From Hysterium pulicare CBS 123377 (taxonomy: Eukaryota > Ascomycota > Dothideomycetes > Hysteriales > Hysteriaceae): a stretch of DNA of 64,000 nucleotides. The stretch covers positions 80,580-144,579 of the forward strand of contig AJFK01000316.1 in assembly GCA_000467715.1 (NCBI GenBank), written 5' to 3'. This document shows positions 33,247-44,236 of the stretch, one piece after another; the stretch's first letter is position 1, and each line of letters starts with the position of its first letter. A model generated the notes under the pieces. It worked only from the letters and a program-made list of their open reading frames with translations. It ran no database searches and was not told the origin of the DNA. The position numbers were made by a program, and so were the translations under genes.

Positions 33247-34177
33247 GGTTGGCTCTTTTGTGCTCATTGGTGTCGCCGGCCCCAAATTTGACACCACTAC
33301 TCCAAGCACCGAATCCGGTGCTGTACTCGCTGGCAACCGTCTTAGTTACTTCTTCCTTACCGCCTCAGGACCCCTTGGTTGGTCATCGGCTACCGCTGAC
33401 TTTTACTCGTACTTTCCGTCTCACACGAGCAGGAAGCTTACCTTTGCTATGACCGCCTCTGGTATCGTACTCGAAAAGCTTTTTCTCGAGTTTCTCGGTA
33501 TCGGTCTAGGTAGCGGCCTCATGGCAAACGCTGACTGGGCTGCCGCATTTTCAGGTCATGACGTAGGGCTTTGATCGGTTCTGCATTCTCTCCACTACAC
33601 CATTTTGGCAAATTCTATTGCGTAGTCCTCGCAATCTGTATTTCTGCCAATAACATCCCTGGGATGTACGCCGCAGCCTTGAACTTCCAAATGTTTGGCT
33701 CACACTTTGCTAAAATTCCGCGACCCATCTGGTGTACCGTCGCAGTAGTTGTATCCACCACCTGCGCGATTGCGGGACGAGCTTATCTTCTCAGCATCTT
33801 CCTCAACTTCTTGGGTTTGATCGGGTACTGGACTGTTATTTGGATCGCCATGACATTGGAAGAAGATATCATCTTCAGGAGCCGGAAAGGGTATAATTGG
33901 AATGACTGGAACGTCAAGAGTGCATTAGCGATAGGCTTTGCGGCCCTCTTCAGCTTTTTGGTTGGCTGGGCAGGAGCAATCCTCTGCATGTACCAAACAT
34001 ACTACACCGGCGTTATCGCAAAGCTTGTGGGAAATGGTGCCGACGTACGTTTCACTCTTTTGGTTGCAAAATAGCTCGCTAACAATCAAACAGCTTGGTC
34101 TTCCAGTCACCATGGCTTGGGCTACGTTGGTGTATCCACCAGTGCGTTTCTTGGAGTTGAAGTTTGTTGGCCGCTGA
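33247..34177 (+). pseudogene. Purine-cytosine permease (NCS1/Fcy2-type) relic, 5'-truncated
   Basis: Begins abruptly at FVLIGVAGPKFDTTTPSTES after the monooxygenase fragment. It continues through transmembrane blocks with SYFFLTASGPLGWSSATADF, NADWAAAFSGHD, then after a frame change CISANNIPGMYAAALNFQMF, FLNFLGLIGYWTVIW and GWAGAILCMYQTYYTGVIA. A last intron (about 34047-34093) leads to LGLPVTMAWATLVYPPVRFL and TGA at 34175-34177. One G is missing near 33565, creating TGA at 33572. About the N-terminal 40% is absent. Family members import purines, cytosine or hydantoin-like compounds by proton symport. Both fragments point the same way, so a single deletion between two tandem genes explains the junction. 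Confidence 0.8.
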
Positions 34178-34418
34178 AGTACTTCGACAAGGATTGTTAT
34201 TTCGTAAGACAGCGCGAGGGTGTTCTGATTTATGCGATTTAAGTTTCATATAGTTTTGCTTGAGGATTTATTGCGTATGTTTTGACTCTGATTGCACCTA
34301 CCTGAATAGATATCATCCGTCAATATCACGAGCGATTCGGTTGGCGACTTGATTTCCAATGATTGTCTTCATGCTAGCCATTCCCTTCTATGCAAAATAG
34401 ATGCAAATATATGCGAAA

Positions 34419-35750
34419 TCAAATTTTTGCTGCCGATCTCCGAATGAAATCATCGTATCTTAAGTACGCCCCCAGCAACACCTGAGCTCCCGCCGCACAA
34501 TCCTCTGGCCTTGTGTACTCCGCTGGATTGTGGCTCACTCCGTCGCGACATCTCACGAAAATCATGGCAGTCGGAACCTTCTTGCTCGTGTAAACACTGT
34601 CATGTCCAGCTCCACTGACCAATTCCATATCGCATCCAATCTCCCGGGCGGAGTCCCTTACACATCCTATCATGGTCGGGTCGAAGTTGATGGCGGGCGA
34701 GATCCAGAAATTCTCGAACGTCATGGTGAGTCCATGCTCTTTGCAAATTTCTTCGAATCGGTCCTTGCAAAGCTTCTCAATGAGCTCAACATCGCTGTCT
34801 GCAGGAGCACGGATGTCAAGGCCAAGCTCAACATGACCGGCAATTGTGTTGATGCTTTGCGGGCCCGAGTTGATCACGGCGATTGTGGCACGCCCACCGC
34901 GCTCAGCGACCTCCCCTTCCGTGACGAACCGGTTGGTTTCTACAATCATCTTTGCAGCTCCTAATAGTGCATCACTCCTGCGATCCATAGGTGTCGTTCC
35001 CGTATGCGCTTCCCGGCCAACGATGCCTACATTGTACCATCTGATGGACTGAACGCCTTTCACTACAGCTGCTGCGGACTCCGCTTTATCAAGTATTGGA
35101 CCTTGCTCGATATGAACCTCAAAATGTGCCAGTAATGGATTCGCCTCGTACGAACAAGGAGTAGGGCCCAAATACCCAATCTTCTTAAGCTCTTCTCCTA
35201 ATGTGTTTCCTTCAGGATCAGTTCTGGAATGAGCGTAGTCTGTTGTAAAGGCACCACCCCACACTCCCGAGCAAAGCATAGCTGGAGGAAACCGTGCCCC
35301 TTCTTCGTTTGTCCAATCAACAACAGCTATTGGCGCATACGTGGTGATGTTGTTCTGGTGTAGCACTTGAAGGACTTCCATAGCAGAAACGACGCCAAGG
35401 ATACCGTCGTATTTGCCTCCCGTAGGCTGGGTGTCAAGATGCGAGCCGAGGCCGATAGGAGGGAGATTGTTGTTCTGACCGGGACGAATGGCGAAAATAT
35501 TGCCCATCTCATCGGCCTTATGGAAACATCCGAATTTTGCGGTTTCAGAGATGAACCAGTCGCGCACCTTCCTGTCATCATCGTTCAATGAGAGGCGATT
35601 CATGCCTCCATCTGGGGTGTTTCCCCACGCGCAAGCTGCTTCTAATGTGGCATTGGTGCGGGCCGCATCGATTCGAAGAGTCGCATACTTCGCGGACAAA
35701 GCTGGATGTTTTACTGGAGCTGAATCCGTCGTTGTTATGGTCGTAGCCAT
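34419..35750 (-). CDS. M20-family N-carbamoyl-L-amino-acid hydrolase / allantoate-amidohydrolase-like
   Basis: Single exon, 443 aa, fully open. Zinc ligands and catalytic residues of the bacterial-type carbamoylase/ureidopropionase group are visible: GLGSHLDTQPTGGKYDG (His, Asp), DWTNEEGARF (Glu pair), HIEQGP (His) and a late His in GAGHDSVY. VGREAHTGTTPMDRRSDAL belongs to the dimerisation lid. These enzymes split an N-carbamoyl or ureido group to give amino acid or ureidoglycine plus CO2 and ammonia, and act after ring opening of hydantoins, dihydropyrimidines or allantoin. No signal peptide; probably cytosolic. It is the best preserved member of a group whose permease, oxygenase and regulator are broken. 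The substrate cannot be fixed from sequence. Confidence 0.88.
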   Translation of the reverse strand: MATTITTTDSAPVKHPALSAKYATLRIDAARTNATLEAACAWGNTPDGGMNRLSLNDDDRKVRDWFISETAKFGCFHKADEMGNIFAIRPGQNNNLPPIGLGSHLDTQPTGGKYDGILGVVSAMEVLQVLHQNNITTYAPIAVVDWTNEEGARFPPAMLCSGVWGGAFTTDYAHSRTDPEGNTLGEELKKIGYLGPTPCSYEANPLLAHFEVHIEQGPILDKAESAAAVVKGVQSIRWYNVGIVGREAHTGTTPMDRRSDALLGAAKMIVETNRFVTEGEVAERGGRATIAVINSGPQSINTIAGHVELGLDIRAPADSDVELIEKLCKDRFEEICKEHGLTMTFENFWISPAINFDPTMIGCVRDSAREIGCDMELVSGAGHDSVYTSKKVPTAMIFVRCRDGVSHNPAEYTRPEDCAAGAQVLLGAYLRYDDFIRRSAAKI

Positions 35751-36542
35751 AGCTGAAAGTCGTAATTTAGTTCCGGTCCTGTGGAGAGTCCTCTTTGATT
35801 CTTGTTCATGAACGAGGAAAATTGATGGATACTGGGGACGAAAAGAGCCGCTGAGACTTAGCTTTTGAGCTGCAAAGAATTCTTTGCCACCTTACACCTG
35901 ACGCTCTCCGCTGGCTTTTCGCTGAGTACATAGCGGGTCGGAGAACAGCGCGTCATGTTTTAGTCCCTGCATAAGTCACAGAAACAACTTTTAAGGTATT
36001 TTGTAATTGATATTAGACACCCTCACAGTAACAAACGTACCAACCTGCTCATATTCAGCTTGGAAATGATCGAGTTGGAACTTACTACTTGGACAACTTG
36101 TATGCTCGAGAGTGCTGTCAAGCTGTACTTGGACAAAGCCGGATTTGCCAAGGCTGATTAGTAAAATATTAGTCTCCATGTTTAGTTCTAGCGCACGGGT
36201 GATCACAGCCTTTTGGCTGCTGCTACCTATTGCATGATCTTCTCAAAGCTCTCCTAGAATAATGTCCGTTTTCAAATTAGGCGATTTCGTATGCCTAACT
36301 GCCACATAATTTTACTAGTAAGCCTCATCTATTGACGGTCAGGCTTATCACGAGTCATGGCAAAAAGTGGATCTCTACAGGTCCCGATAAGGAATACACC
36401 GGGGTGAAGCCGGCGAGGATGCCACACCAAATATAGTATTCGGACATGTCCTCTGCTTGGATCTCGGTGTCCGCCATTTTACGTCTCAATTAGTTTCATT
36501 CGCGTGCAACAATCACTGGCGCGTTCACGCAGAAGTCCGACT
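35751..36542. promoter_or_regulatory. Divergent region, hydrolase / broken regulator
   Basis: About 790 bp between opposing starts. It is AT-rich in the middle. No gene and no clear paired CGG site was recognised. Confidence 0.25.
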
Positions 36543-38769
36543 ATGAGTGCAAAGGAGTGTACGAGGAGCGTGTTGAGTTGCTCGAGATGTAGGCGGCGAA
36601 AGACGAAGGTGAGGTATTGACTGGTAGCGGAGAAGTATATTGCTCATACATCGCAGTGTGATCGGAAGCTGCCATCATGTAGTGAATGCGTTGCTGGGAA
36701 GGCAAAATGTACAGGTTTCAGCGGGGCGGCCTCATCGGCAGAGGTCCCTCGCAGCATCATCAGACACCTGGAATGCGAAATAGCACGACTTGAAACTGAG
36801 TTGGCCAGCGGAGGCCATCTCGATGCTATTAATGCTTCAGATATATTGCTTCAGTTCAATCAAGAACAGCCGGACCACTTACAGAATCCTGAACTAATCA
36901 TTTTCAATGGTCCAATATCACCCGAAGAAGAGGTCGTTCCAGCAATACCGCAGGACACTTTGGCAGCGACCATCATGGCATCTTTTGAGGTTCAATCTAT
37001 GATATCAGCAACCTCGCCCTATGGACGAGGTCTTACAGATCTTGTGTCGAGAGTTCGAATGGGTCTCACACCGTCCTCAACGACAACTGTAAACCAGGCC
37101 ACAGAGCTGTCAAGAAATAGTGTCAGTCCACGAGCTATCACTGTTCCTAAGACACAAGTCGAAGCACGCGTCCTAGGAAGCATGCCATTTGAGATCGTCC
37201 AGAACCTTGTGAGAAAGTATATTGAAAAGGTGTTGCCTCAGTACCCCTTCCTACAGGAGTCTATTATCTGGCAGCAGCTCGAGCATGTTACAAGAGTCTT
37301 GCAAGCTTACCAACTGGAACCCGCGACACCAGGGACCTGTGGTGTTATACCCAGCTATGACTTCCTCGTAATCTATTTAATTCTGGCCATATCTGTAACC
37401 CTGGGGTGTGCGAAAGGTGGTCATGAATCACGATGTATCTCTTTGTCTGCGTCTTTGTTCGAAGAAGGAATTCGTCATCTATCTAGTGAAACGCAGGTTC
37501 CATCTGATATCGGGGGCCTTCAGATGAACCTCCTGATATTGCTATATGCGACGGTCAACCCACGTTCGGCAAATGTCTGGATCTTGTCAGGCGCAGCAAT
37601 GCGGTCTTCTCTGGTCAGTAAACCTCTCCTCCTTGTTATTCGACCAGCGTTCATACGACTGTATTTGGTGAACCAACGAATGGCAATGCTATTACAAGGA
37701 TATAATTATTGACGTTTATAGGAACTGGGTTTACATCGCGAATCTCCCAAAAATGCCAGCGACGGATTCTGTCGCTCTTGATCTTCGACGCCGTATCTTC
37801 TGGAGCGCATACTGTATCGACCGAAGTGTGTGTGCTGCACTTCAACGACCTGTTTCGATCCCAGATGCGGCTATTAATACTCACTTTCCTTCCGTACTTT
37901 CAACTTCTGGAGGGGAAAAGAGAATGCCGTTTCTAGGTGTGATACACTATCATCAACTCCTATCTGAGATGATTCAGGTTCATTTCCAGGGTCAGCCTTT
38001 GCCTAACAATATCACTTGGGATCAGTGGCTGTCGAGTATAGAGCACAAACTGCGGCTCTGGTACGAAGACTCCTGTCATGAATCTGGACATAATGAACTT
38101 GTGGATTTTGCATTGGCACGTGGTCTTACAATACTACATCGTCCATCCCCTAGGACTCCAATGCCCTCACAGCGAAGCTTATTGATTGCATTCGACGCTG
38201 CATCTTCCTCGGCTAGGAGCCATCGTGATCACCTTCTCACGGGATTCTTTCGCCGGCCCTGGATGTCTGCGCACCATACTCTGGAAACAGCAATGATCGT
38301 TCTCTTTTGCTTGCGGCACGGTTGTCAGCATATTAGCGAAAAGTTCGACCGAAGCCGCATTTTTGAAATGACAAAACTTTGAACTTTGAACTTTCTGACC
38401 ATTTCTTCTCAAGGCTGGTCAGAGGTATCAAGCTATGCCGGAGTCTACGAGCGATTGCTAGGACCACTCTTGGAGTCTGTGTTCTCTGCTGGAAAGAACC
38501 CTGAGGTCAATTTTGGGCCTGTGCAGGATGCAGAACTTACCCGACTTCTGTACCCCGGACCTGCACATCTTGACAAATTGAGGTTCGGAATACAACATGG
38601 AGGAGATTTGAACTTTTCAGGATTCGATTTCAGCGTTTTCGGCATGGACAACGATCTCTTTGGGCTGGACGGAACTCACGAAAATATTCGGGTGTCCACT
38701 GGCTTTACGCCAGGCGCTAATTTACTGGATCATGCATTTGGGTTGGACGGTCTCGGCCTAGTGTTCTAA
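36543..38769 (+). pseudogene. Zn2Cys6 transcription factor, probably inactivated
   Basis: Exon 1 (36543-36608) and exon 2 (from 36657) encode a complete zinc cluster, CSRCRRRKTKCDRKLPSC then CSECVAGKAKC, with the canonical spacing. Exon 2 runs to about 37613 and carries the start of the fungal middle homology region. After the intron (37614-37721) the expected ELGLHRESPKN block reads in one frame, but ATDSVALDLRRRIFWSAYCI continues in the next, so one extra base lies near 37755-37762. A TGA at 38380-38382 interrupts the continuing frame (MTKL stop TLNFLTISSQGWSEV). The tail runs to TAA at 38767-38769. A truncated DNA-binding protein of about 360 residues could still be made. Sequencing error is possible for the indel but less so for the stop. 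Confidence 0.7.
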
Positions 38770-38975
38770 TCTAGTAAATGAAAGAGTAACACAAACGATT
38801 TCGTTCGTCAAAACAAAATCAACAGAAAGATATTGATTTGAGTCAGCTACGACTTTTATATCCTCTGTTTCTGCACTCTGTTTGGATCAAAACTTGGTGC
38901 GGACGCCAACATCGAATTCGCCACTTGCGAAGGGATCGCTACAATGATCTAAGATGAAAAAGTCTATTGGTTACT

Positions 38976-40054
38976 TCATACTGCAATGTTTACTGGCCTT
39001 CCAGTGCACCAACCTTCCACGTTCTCGAGAACGATCTTCTTTAGGTTTTCTAGTGTCGTATGCGACAACCAAGCCGAATGGGGAGTCAACGATAGATTCA
39101 AGCCTTTGGTGTCTTCTTGAACAAGTACATTGTCCTCAACTCCGGCTGGCTCTTTTGCGAATACGTCAATGCCCGCACCCGCAATCCGGTCTTCTCTTAA
39201 GGCCACAAGCAGCGCATCCTCATCCAGTATGCCACCTCTCGAGATGTTGACCAGTATAGCGTCTTCCCTCATGGACTTAAACTCCGTTGTTGAGATCAGG
39301 TTCAGTGATTCTGGTGTTCGTGGTAACACTAGGACTAGCACCGTACTCTGTTTCAGGACTTCTTCAAAAGGTGTTCGATCACTCCGATGACTGGTAGCAC
39401 CCCGGCGTTCAGCCACAAGGACTTTCATTCCCAGACTCCGCGCCATCTGGCCTATTCTCTTCCCTGCAATGAATTTCAGCCACGTCTACTTCGCTTTGTT
39501 CACAGAATGGGCCTCGTACTTGGAGGACGTACCGACTATTCTATATCCAATCAGGCCCATTACTTCTTCCGCACATGTTAAAGGCATTTTTTAAGTGTGG
39601 TCCTCCATTAAAGTTACTGATTTGCCTGCCTTCACCTAATTATTTGCTTTTACGGCCGTGTCCGTACGAACTTTCTTCGTGCAGCGAAATATAACCCAAG
39701 GGCATGTTTACTAACGGCGGCCGTGTTTGCATGACTTGAGTTATACATACGTATTCCTCTCCTTTTACATGCATCTAAGTCTATACTGTCTGTTCCCGAA
39801 GCTATAACCGCGATTATTTGCAGATTAGGCGAGACGGAAGGTAAAAGGGCATGGGCGTTAAGAGGAATCGTCGTCGTGAGGAGGATCGTGGCATCTTTCA
39901 TTTGAGATGGTATTTCGGAGACCGGAGTGTATGGGTAGTCCACCAAGGTGTACGTGTAAGGGGCTGGCAGCCTAAATTTTGGAATAGGGCAGAACTGGGC
40001 CTCGAGCGCAATGATCGTGTGATGCATAGCATCCACTGGCAGTACACTCCCCAT
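38976..40054 (-). pseudogene. D-isomer-specific 2-hydroxyacid dehydrogenase, inactivated
   Basis: The N-terminal catalytic half reads from 40054 (MHHTIIALEAQFCPIP; LQIIAVIASGTDSIDLDACKRRG) to HALGLYFAARRKFVRTRP and a stop. The C-terminal NAD-binding half reads 39446-38976 (GKRIGQMARSLGMKV; VNISRGGILDEDALLVAL; LTPHSAWLSHTT). Between them the expected connector is present in another frame with TAG (39628-region, NN-stop-VKAGKSV) and TAA before KMPLTCAEEVMGLIGY. A plausible intron (GTACGT...TTGCAG, about 39463-39535) links GYRIV to GKRIG. One base is missing near 39655. The Arg of VNISRGG and the His of TPHSAW are intact, so the loss looks recent. Family members reduce 2-keto acids with NAD(P)H. 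Confidence 0.75.
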
Positions 40055-40390
40055 TCTCTGTCGTCGATAGTTTTGGTCACTATACAGACTTCCCAGTCCA
40101 GCTCATATCAACCCTTGATCTACAACAAACTTGTCTAATTCGCGATTCTAGTCTACGATGAACATTCTCTCAAAGCCCGAATCCTACAGTAAATGCTGGA
40201 CGGGAAGTCATGGTATTTTTAGCTTCGGAGATGTACGCTTCCTCTTATCAAACTGTGGGGACCACTAGCACCGCCGTAAGTGACCCCGACCGACGCAATC
40301 CGTCGACCCATCCATTCACCATGTGACTTTGAACTAAGCTAACAGTTATAGTCGCCTTTTTCTTAGACAGTGTCCTAAGACCTTTCTTTC

Positions 40391-41459
40391 ATGCTACCTA
40401 CTTTCGATAGGAAAACTACACACCAATCAACCATTCTAGAATCAAATATGGCCCCATCAGCAGTCACAGCGACTATCATAGCCGCTCCCTCAACAACAAC
40501 CCTCAAAGCAGCACATCATACCAGTGGTGACCCTTCTCTCGCCTTTATTCCAGATGAAATGACTACCCTGCCAACATTCGAAGACAAATATGAAGAGCGA
40601 AAGTATTTGAAACATCGATTAGCGATTGCTTTCCGAGTCTTTGCACAATTTGGATTTGCGGAGGGAGTGGCCGGCCACATTACAGTCAGAGATCCCGTCG
40701 AGACGGATAGCTTTTGGGTGAACCCATTCGGTGAGTACTGAAGATTCATTCTGTCTCAAAGCATTAAAAAAAGAAAAAGCGACATCTTCATCTGAAGGGA
40801 ATCATTAAAACTCGGAGAAACAAAGGCTAACATGTCCAGGCATGCACTTCTCTCTAATCAGGGACGAAGATCTCATCCGCGTCGACCACACCGGCAAAGT
40901 TGTCGACGGAGGCAAAAACCGTCGCCTCAACTACGCCGCCTACGCCATCCACGCCGAAATCCACAAAGCCCGCCCAGACGTCCTCTGCGCCGCCCACTCC
41001 CACAGCGTCTACGGCCGAGCCTTCTGCGCCACAGGAAGAACCCTAGACCCCCTAACCCAAGACGCCTGCGTCTTCTACAACGACCACGTCCTCTATTCCA
41101 ACTTCGCCGGCGTCGTTCTAGCGTCCGAAGAAGGTAAACATATCGCGGCAGCTCTAGGGCACCGGAAAGCTGCTCTGCTGGGGAATCATGGGCTGTTGAC
41201 TGCGGGGGCGTCGATCGAGGCTGTTGTGGCTTGGTTTGTGCTGCTGGATAAGTGCTGTGAGGTGCAGTTGCTGGTGGATGCAAGTAGTGCAGGGAGCGGG
41301 AGGCCGCTTGTGAGGATTGGAGAGGAGGAGGCGTTTAGTACGTGGGAGGCATTGGGGAAGTCCGAGGGGGGATACTTCATGGGGTTGCCACTTTTTCAAT
41401 GCGCGGAGAGGGAGTTTGGGGAGAGTACGTTTTTGGGTAGGGGGTTGGAGCCGTTATAA
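40391..41459 (+). CDS. Class II aldolase/adducin-domain protein
   Basis: Two exons: 40391-40730 and 40840-41459; 319 aa (300 if the ATG at 40448 is used, which may be the better start as MAPSAVTATII). The domain starts near residue 80 (KHRLAIAFRVFAQFGFAEGVAGHITVRDP). Zinc ligands fit the family: AHSHSVYG gives two His, GNHGLLT gives the third, with a Glu in IHAEIHKARPD. Class II aldolase-like enzymes do retro-aldol cleavage or decarboxylation of hydroxy-keto acids or sugar phosphates. Fungal cytosolic members are numerous and mostly uncharacterised. Exon 2 is notably GC-rich with strong C-ending codons in its first half. It is divergent from the broken dehydrogenase (336 bp), and both could act on the same hydroxy/keto-acid. 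Confidence 0.87.
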
Positions 41460-42054
41460 TTGAACGTGTTGTAGGAGCATTTGTTGGAGAAAGGCATATA
41501 GAAGTTTGAATCATGAGATATGAGTGGCCTAGTTCATTCAGTCTTTTCCTCATTTCGATGCGACTTCAACCATTCTTTCGCCGCTTGCCATGCCGAGAAC
41601 AGAATTCGTCCATTGGGACCCGCTGGGTTTACTGGATTCCAGGGGTATGCTGACTTGGAACATGGAGTTAGATTCCGGTTCTGACAGTCGACGAAGGCTT
41701 TGTTAGAGGAGGGCGAGCACATAGTTCGGAGCCCTCCTTGTACGGTTGTTATCAGGAACTTGATATTATTGATGGTGATATGGAGTTTTGGATTAGAGTT
41801 TTGTTCGAGTGTGGTGCAGTGCAGTGGTGCTTATAAGTAGCCTTGGGTAGTCAATTGTACTGATTAGGAGGTCGTATGTTGCTAGATCAAAGGGATCATC
41901 AGAAGGTCAAGACATCTTAGACAGTTTGATGGTGGTTCAAGTTATGTTCTACTTTTCAATGGATCATTTGACATATTCTCTTTCCGCCAATGTCTCGCAA
42001 ACAGCATTTGACCTCTTCTCTTTCCTTCCATCGCATTCACAACGCCCCGCTCCT
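41460..42054. other. Convergent spacer
   Basis: About 600 bp between the aldolase and NmrA-type gene stops. Only short frames; nothing recognised. Confidence 0.35.
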
Positions 42055-43122
42055 TTATCCCGGACTTTCCTTCTCCACAGCCCCCTTAATAACGTCCTGC
42101 AATGTCTGAGTCGGGGGGTCGCCAATAACATCATTATCCCTCTTCTCATACAACGTACCACCTTCCGTCCATATCCTTCGTAGTGTATACGCTGTAGCAA
42201 ATGGATCGCCACTATCCCACTTCTCCTTCTCCAACTGCTTCAACTCATCTAGTGAAGTATATCCCACCTCCCATTTCCTCCCCGTCTGCTTCTCAATTTC
42301 TGCGAGGATCTCGTGAGGAGTTGTGGTGAAAGAGTTTACTCTAAGTGCGCGGTTTGCTGAGGCTTTGGGGTACTTGAGCGATGCTACTAGGAGTTTACCG
42401 ACGCTGGGAAGGGGTCATATTAGAGATTGGATGGGAAATTGAGAGGAGAGAGCTTACTCAGGCATTGTCGTGAAACTGACTTTATCATCCCCAGTTCCTA
42501 GTAATATGGCTTTACTCTTCTTCACACTAAAGCTCCCTGCTTTCTCCCTTTCTCCGTCCATTTTGCCTACGTATAGCTCAGGGTAGGGGCCTGTTACTAA
42601 GTAGGTGTATTCCAACTTCTGCACATTCTCTTTGATGTATTTGCGGACTTTGAGTTTCAGTTGATGGGGCTTTTCGTTGATGGAGTGAGGATAGTATTCG
42701 ATATCGGTGCCGAACTCAGAAGGATAGAAGCGTTTCATGGAAGGTGATTGCTCTGCGAGACGAATGAGGTCGATTTGGTGGAGTATGACATTACGGCCTA
42801 CGGCGCTGATTATTGTGTCATAATCTAATTACTCTCGTCAGTTTCGTTTCCCTCAATCGTCAAAGAAGAAGAAGAAGGGTAGAAGAAAGTAAGACGTACT
42901 TTTATAAGCCTTCACAACATCCTTCTCATCAGTAACATCTCCCACAATAACTTCCACACCCTCCTTCTTCAACGCATTGATCGCATCCGCTTTATTCTGC
43001 ACCGTGGTCTGAGAAGTGAAGATCCCCAATTTTCCGAATGAGGACTTGGAATCAACAAGTGCTTGAATGATATACTGTCCAATAACGCCCGTGGCGCCAA
43101 AGACTAAGATATTCGATGCCAT
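42055..43122 (-). CDS. NmrA/isoflavone-reductase-like NAD(P)-binding protein
   Basis: Three minus-strand exons: 42900-43122, 42458-42824, 42055-42403; 312 aa. An N-terminal Rossmann motif is visible ([14 protein letters not shown]). [26 protein letters not shown] and [15 protein letters not shown] are the characteristic blocks of the NmrA/PCBER branch of atypical short-chain dehydrogenases. [12 protein letters not shown] and SFTTMPDVGKLLV follow in exons 2 and 3. All three splice phases agree. Members bind NADP(H) and are either reductases of phenylpropanoid-like substrates or redox sensors. The usual catalytic Lys region ([18 protein letters not shown]) is present. Probably cytosolic. It is divergent from a possible LigB-like exon. 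Confidence 0.87.
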
Positions 43123-44236
43123 TGTAAGTAAATGATCTCTCGTCTCAACGAAAACAAGAAAGTGAGGATGCGAGTCTCCATGGCGACTTCATTACAAAGC
43201 TCCAGGTCACGGCATCTGGCGGCTGAATAACGATTGCGCCCTACATAGACACATCCATCTAACCAACAGCGGGGTATGTTCGGCGAGAGGAGGGGCAGCA
43301 AATACCCCTGACTCTTTCGCCGTGGACCCTGAGATCCTTCACCACACTTAACTACCATCGGAAAAATCCAACGTTACCGGTTTGTGAATCTCCGAGATGG
43401 AGGGAGGATATATTGGATTCCTTTTTGTTGAAATCATCTTCTATCTTTCTCATCTTATATTCCGATAGACCTTGAATTCTTACTTCTACTATCTACCTTG
43501 CTTTATACTTCCTCTTTGCTGAGTGAAGCTCACTACTCTTAACCAATATCTGTTGCATATTGCTGAGTCGGTTTCACACTTTCCAGCTATGGGTAAAATT
43601 GTAGCTGCTGTTGGGCTCTCTCACGCCCCAGGTATGTAGCTACCTACTCCCACTACATCTCCTGCGCGAATTCGCCAAACTTCCCTTTGTAAAGTTGCTT
43701 TATAAGCTTCCTATCTCCCATTACTTGCCCTTCCTAGACGAGACTAGAGGAATTCACCCCTCAAAGCATCCATCATTCCCATTCCCACCCACCCCACTTG
43801 AAAGCAATCTCCCCCATCACTTCCCCCATTCTCTTACGTCAGCGGATCAAGCTCGAAACATACCTACAGGTGGGTCCTTTGACCACCCTAACTACGCTGA
43901 AACTCTCCGACTTCCATTCACTTTTGTCAAGTTTTGCGAATTGGGCTCTCAGTCATTAAGGGCACAAAGCTTTGTGAGGAAAAAGTGGTATTGCTGCACA
44001 TGAGATTCCGGCAGCGCCTGGAATAAGAGTATGGAAACATTATTTTAGAAAAAGAATCTGAAATTGGGAGAATATATCTCTGAGATATTTAGCATATCAA
44101 AGAAGAAAAGAGATCCTGGTATCTGACTAAATCGGTAACTCGTAAATACATTCTGGTAAATATTTAACTCCACGCTCTCCGATATAGACAAGATAGAAAT
44201 AAATTTCAATGAATTGCATATGATCCTGTTTCGATG
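43123..44236. other. Intergenic with a possible first-exon relic
   Basis: About 1.1 kb. It contains the short MGKIVAAVGLSHAP exon described separately and a 130-codon frame (43611-44003) without recognisable domains. AT-rich towards 44200. Confidence 0.35.
43589..43631 (+). pseudogene. Possible orphan first exon of a LigB-type extradiol dioxygenase
   Basis: ATG-led MGKIVAAVGLSHAP ends at a good donor (G|GTATGT). The K-I-V-x-A-x-x-L-S-H-A-P-G pattern is how LigB-type ring-cleaving dioxygenases begin, the His being an iron ligand. No continuation of that family was found in the next kilobase, so this would be a leftover first exon. It is only 14 residues and could be chance. Confidence 0.25.

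Noticed and set aside
43611-44003. 130-codon frame near the NmrA-type gene
   Set aside because: Pro/Leu/Ser-rich with no domain; overlaps the putative LigB-like exon and its intron in another frame.
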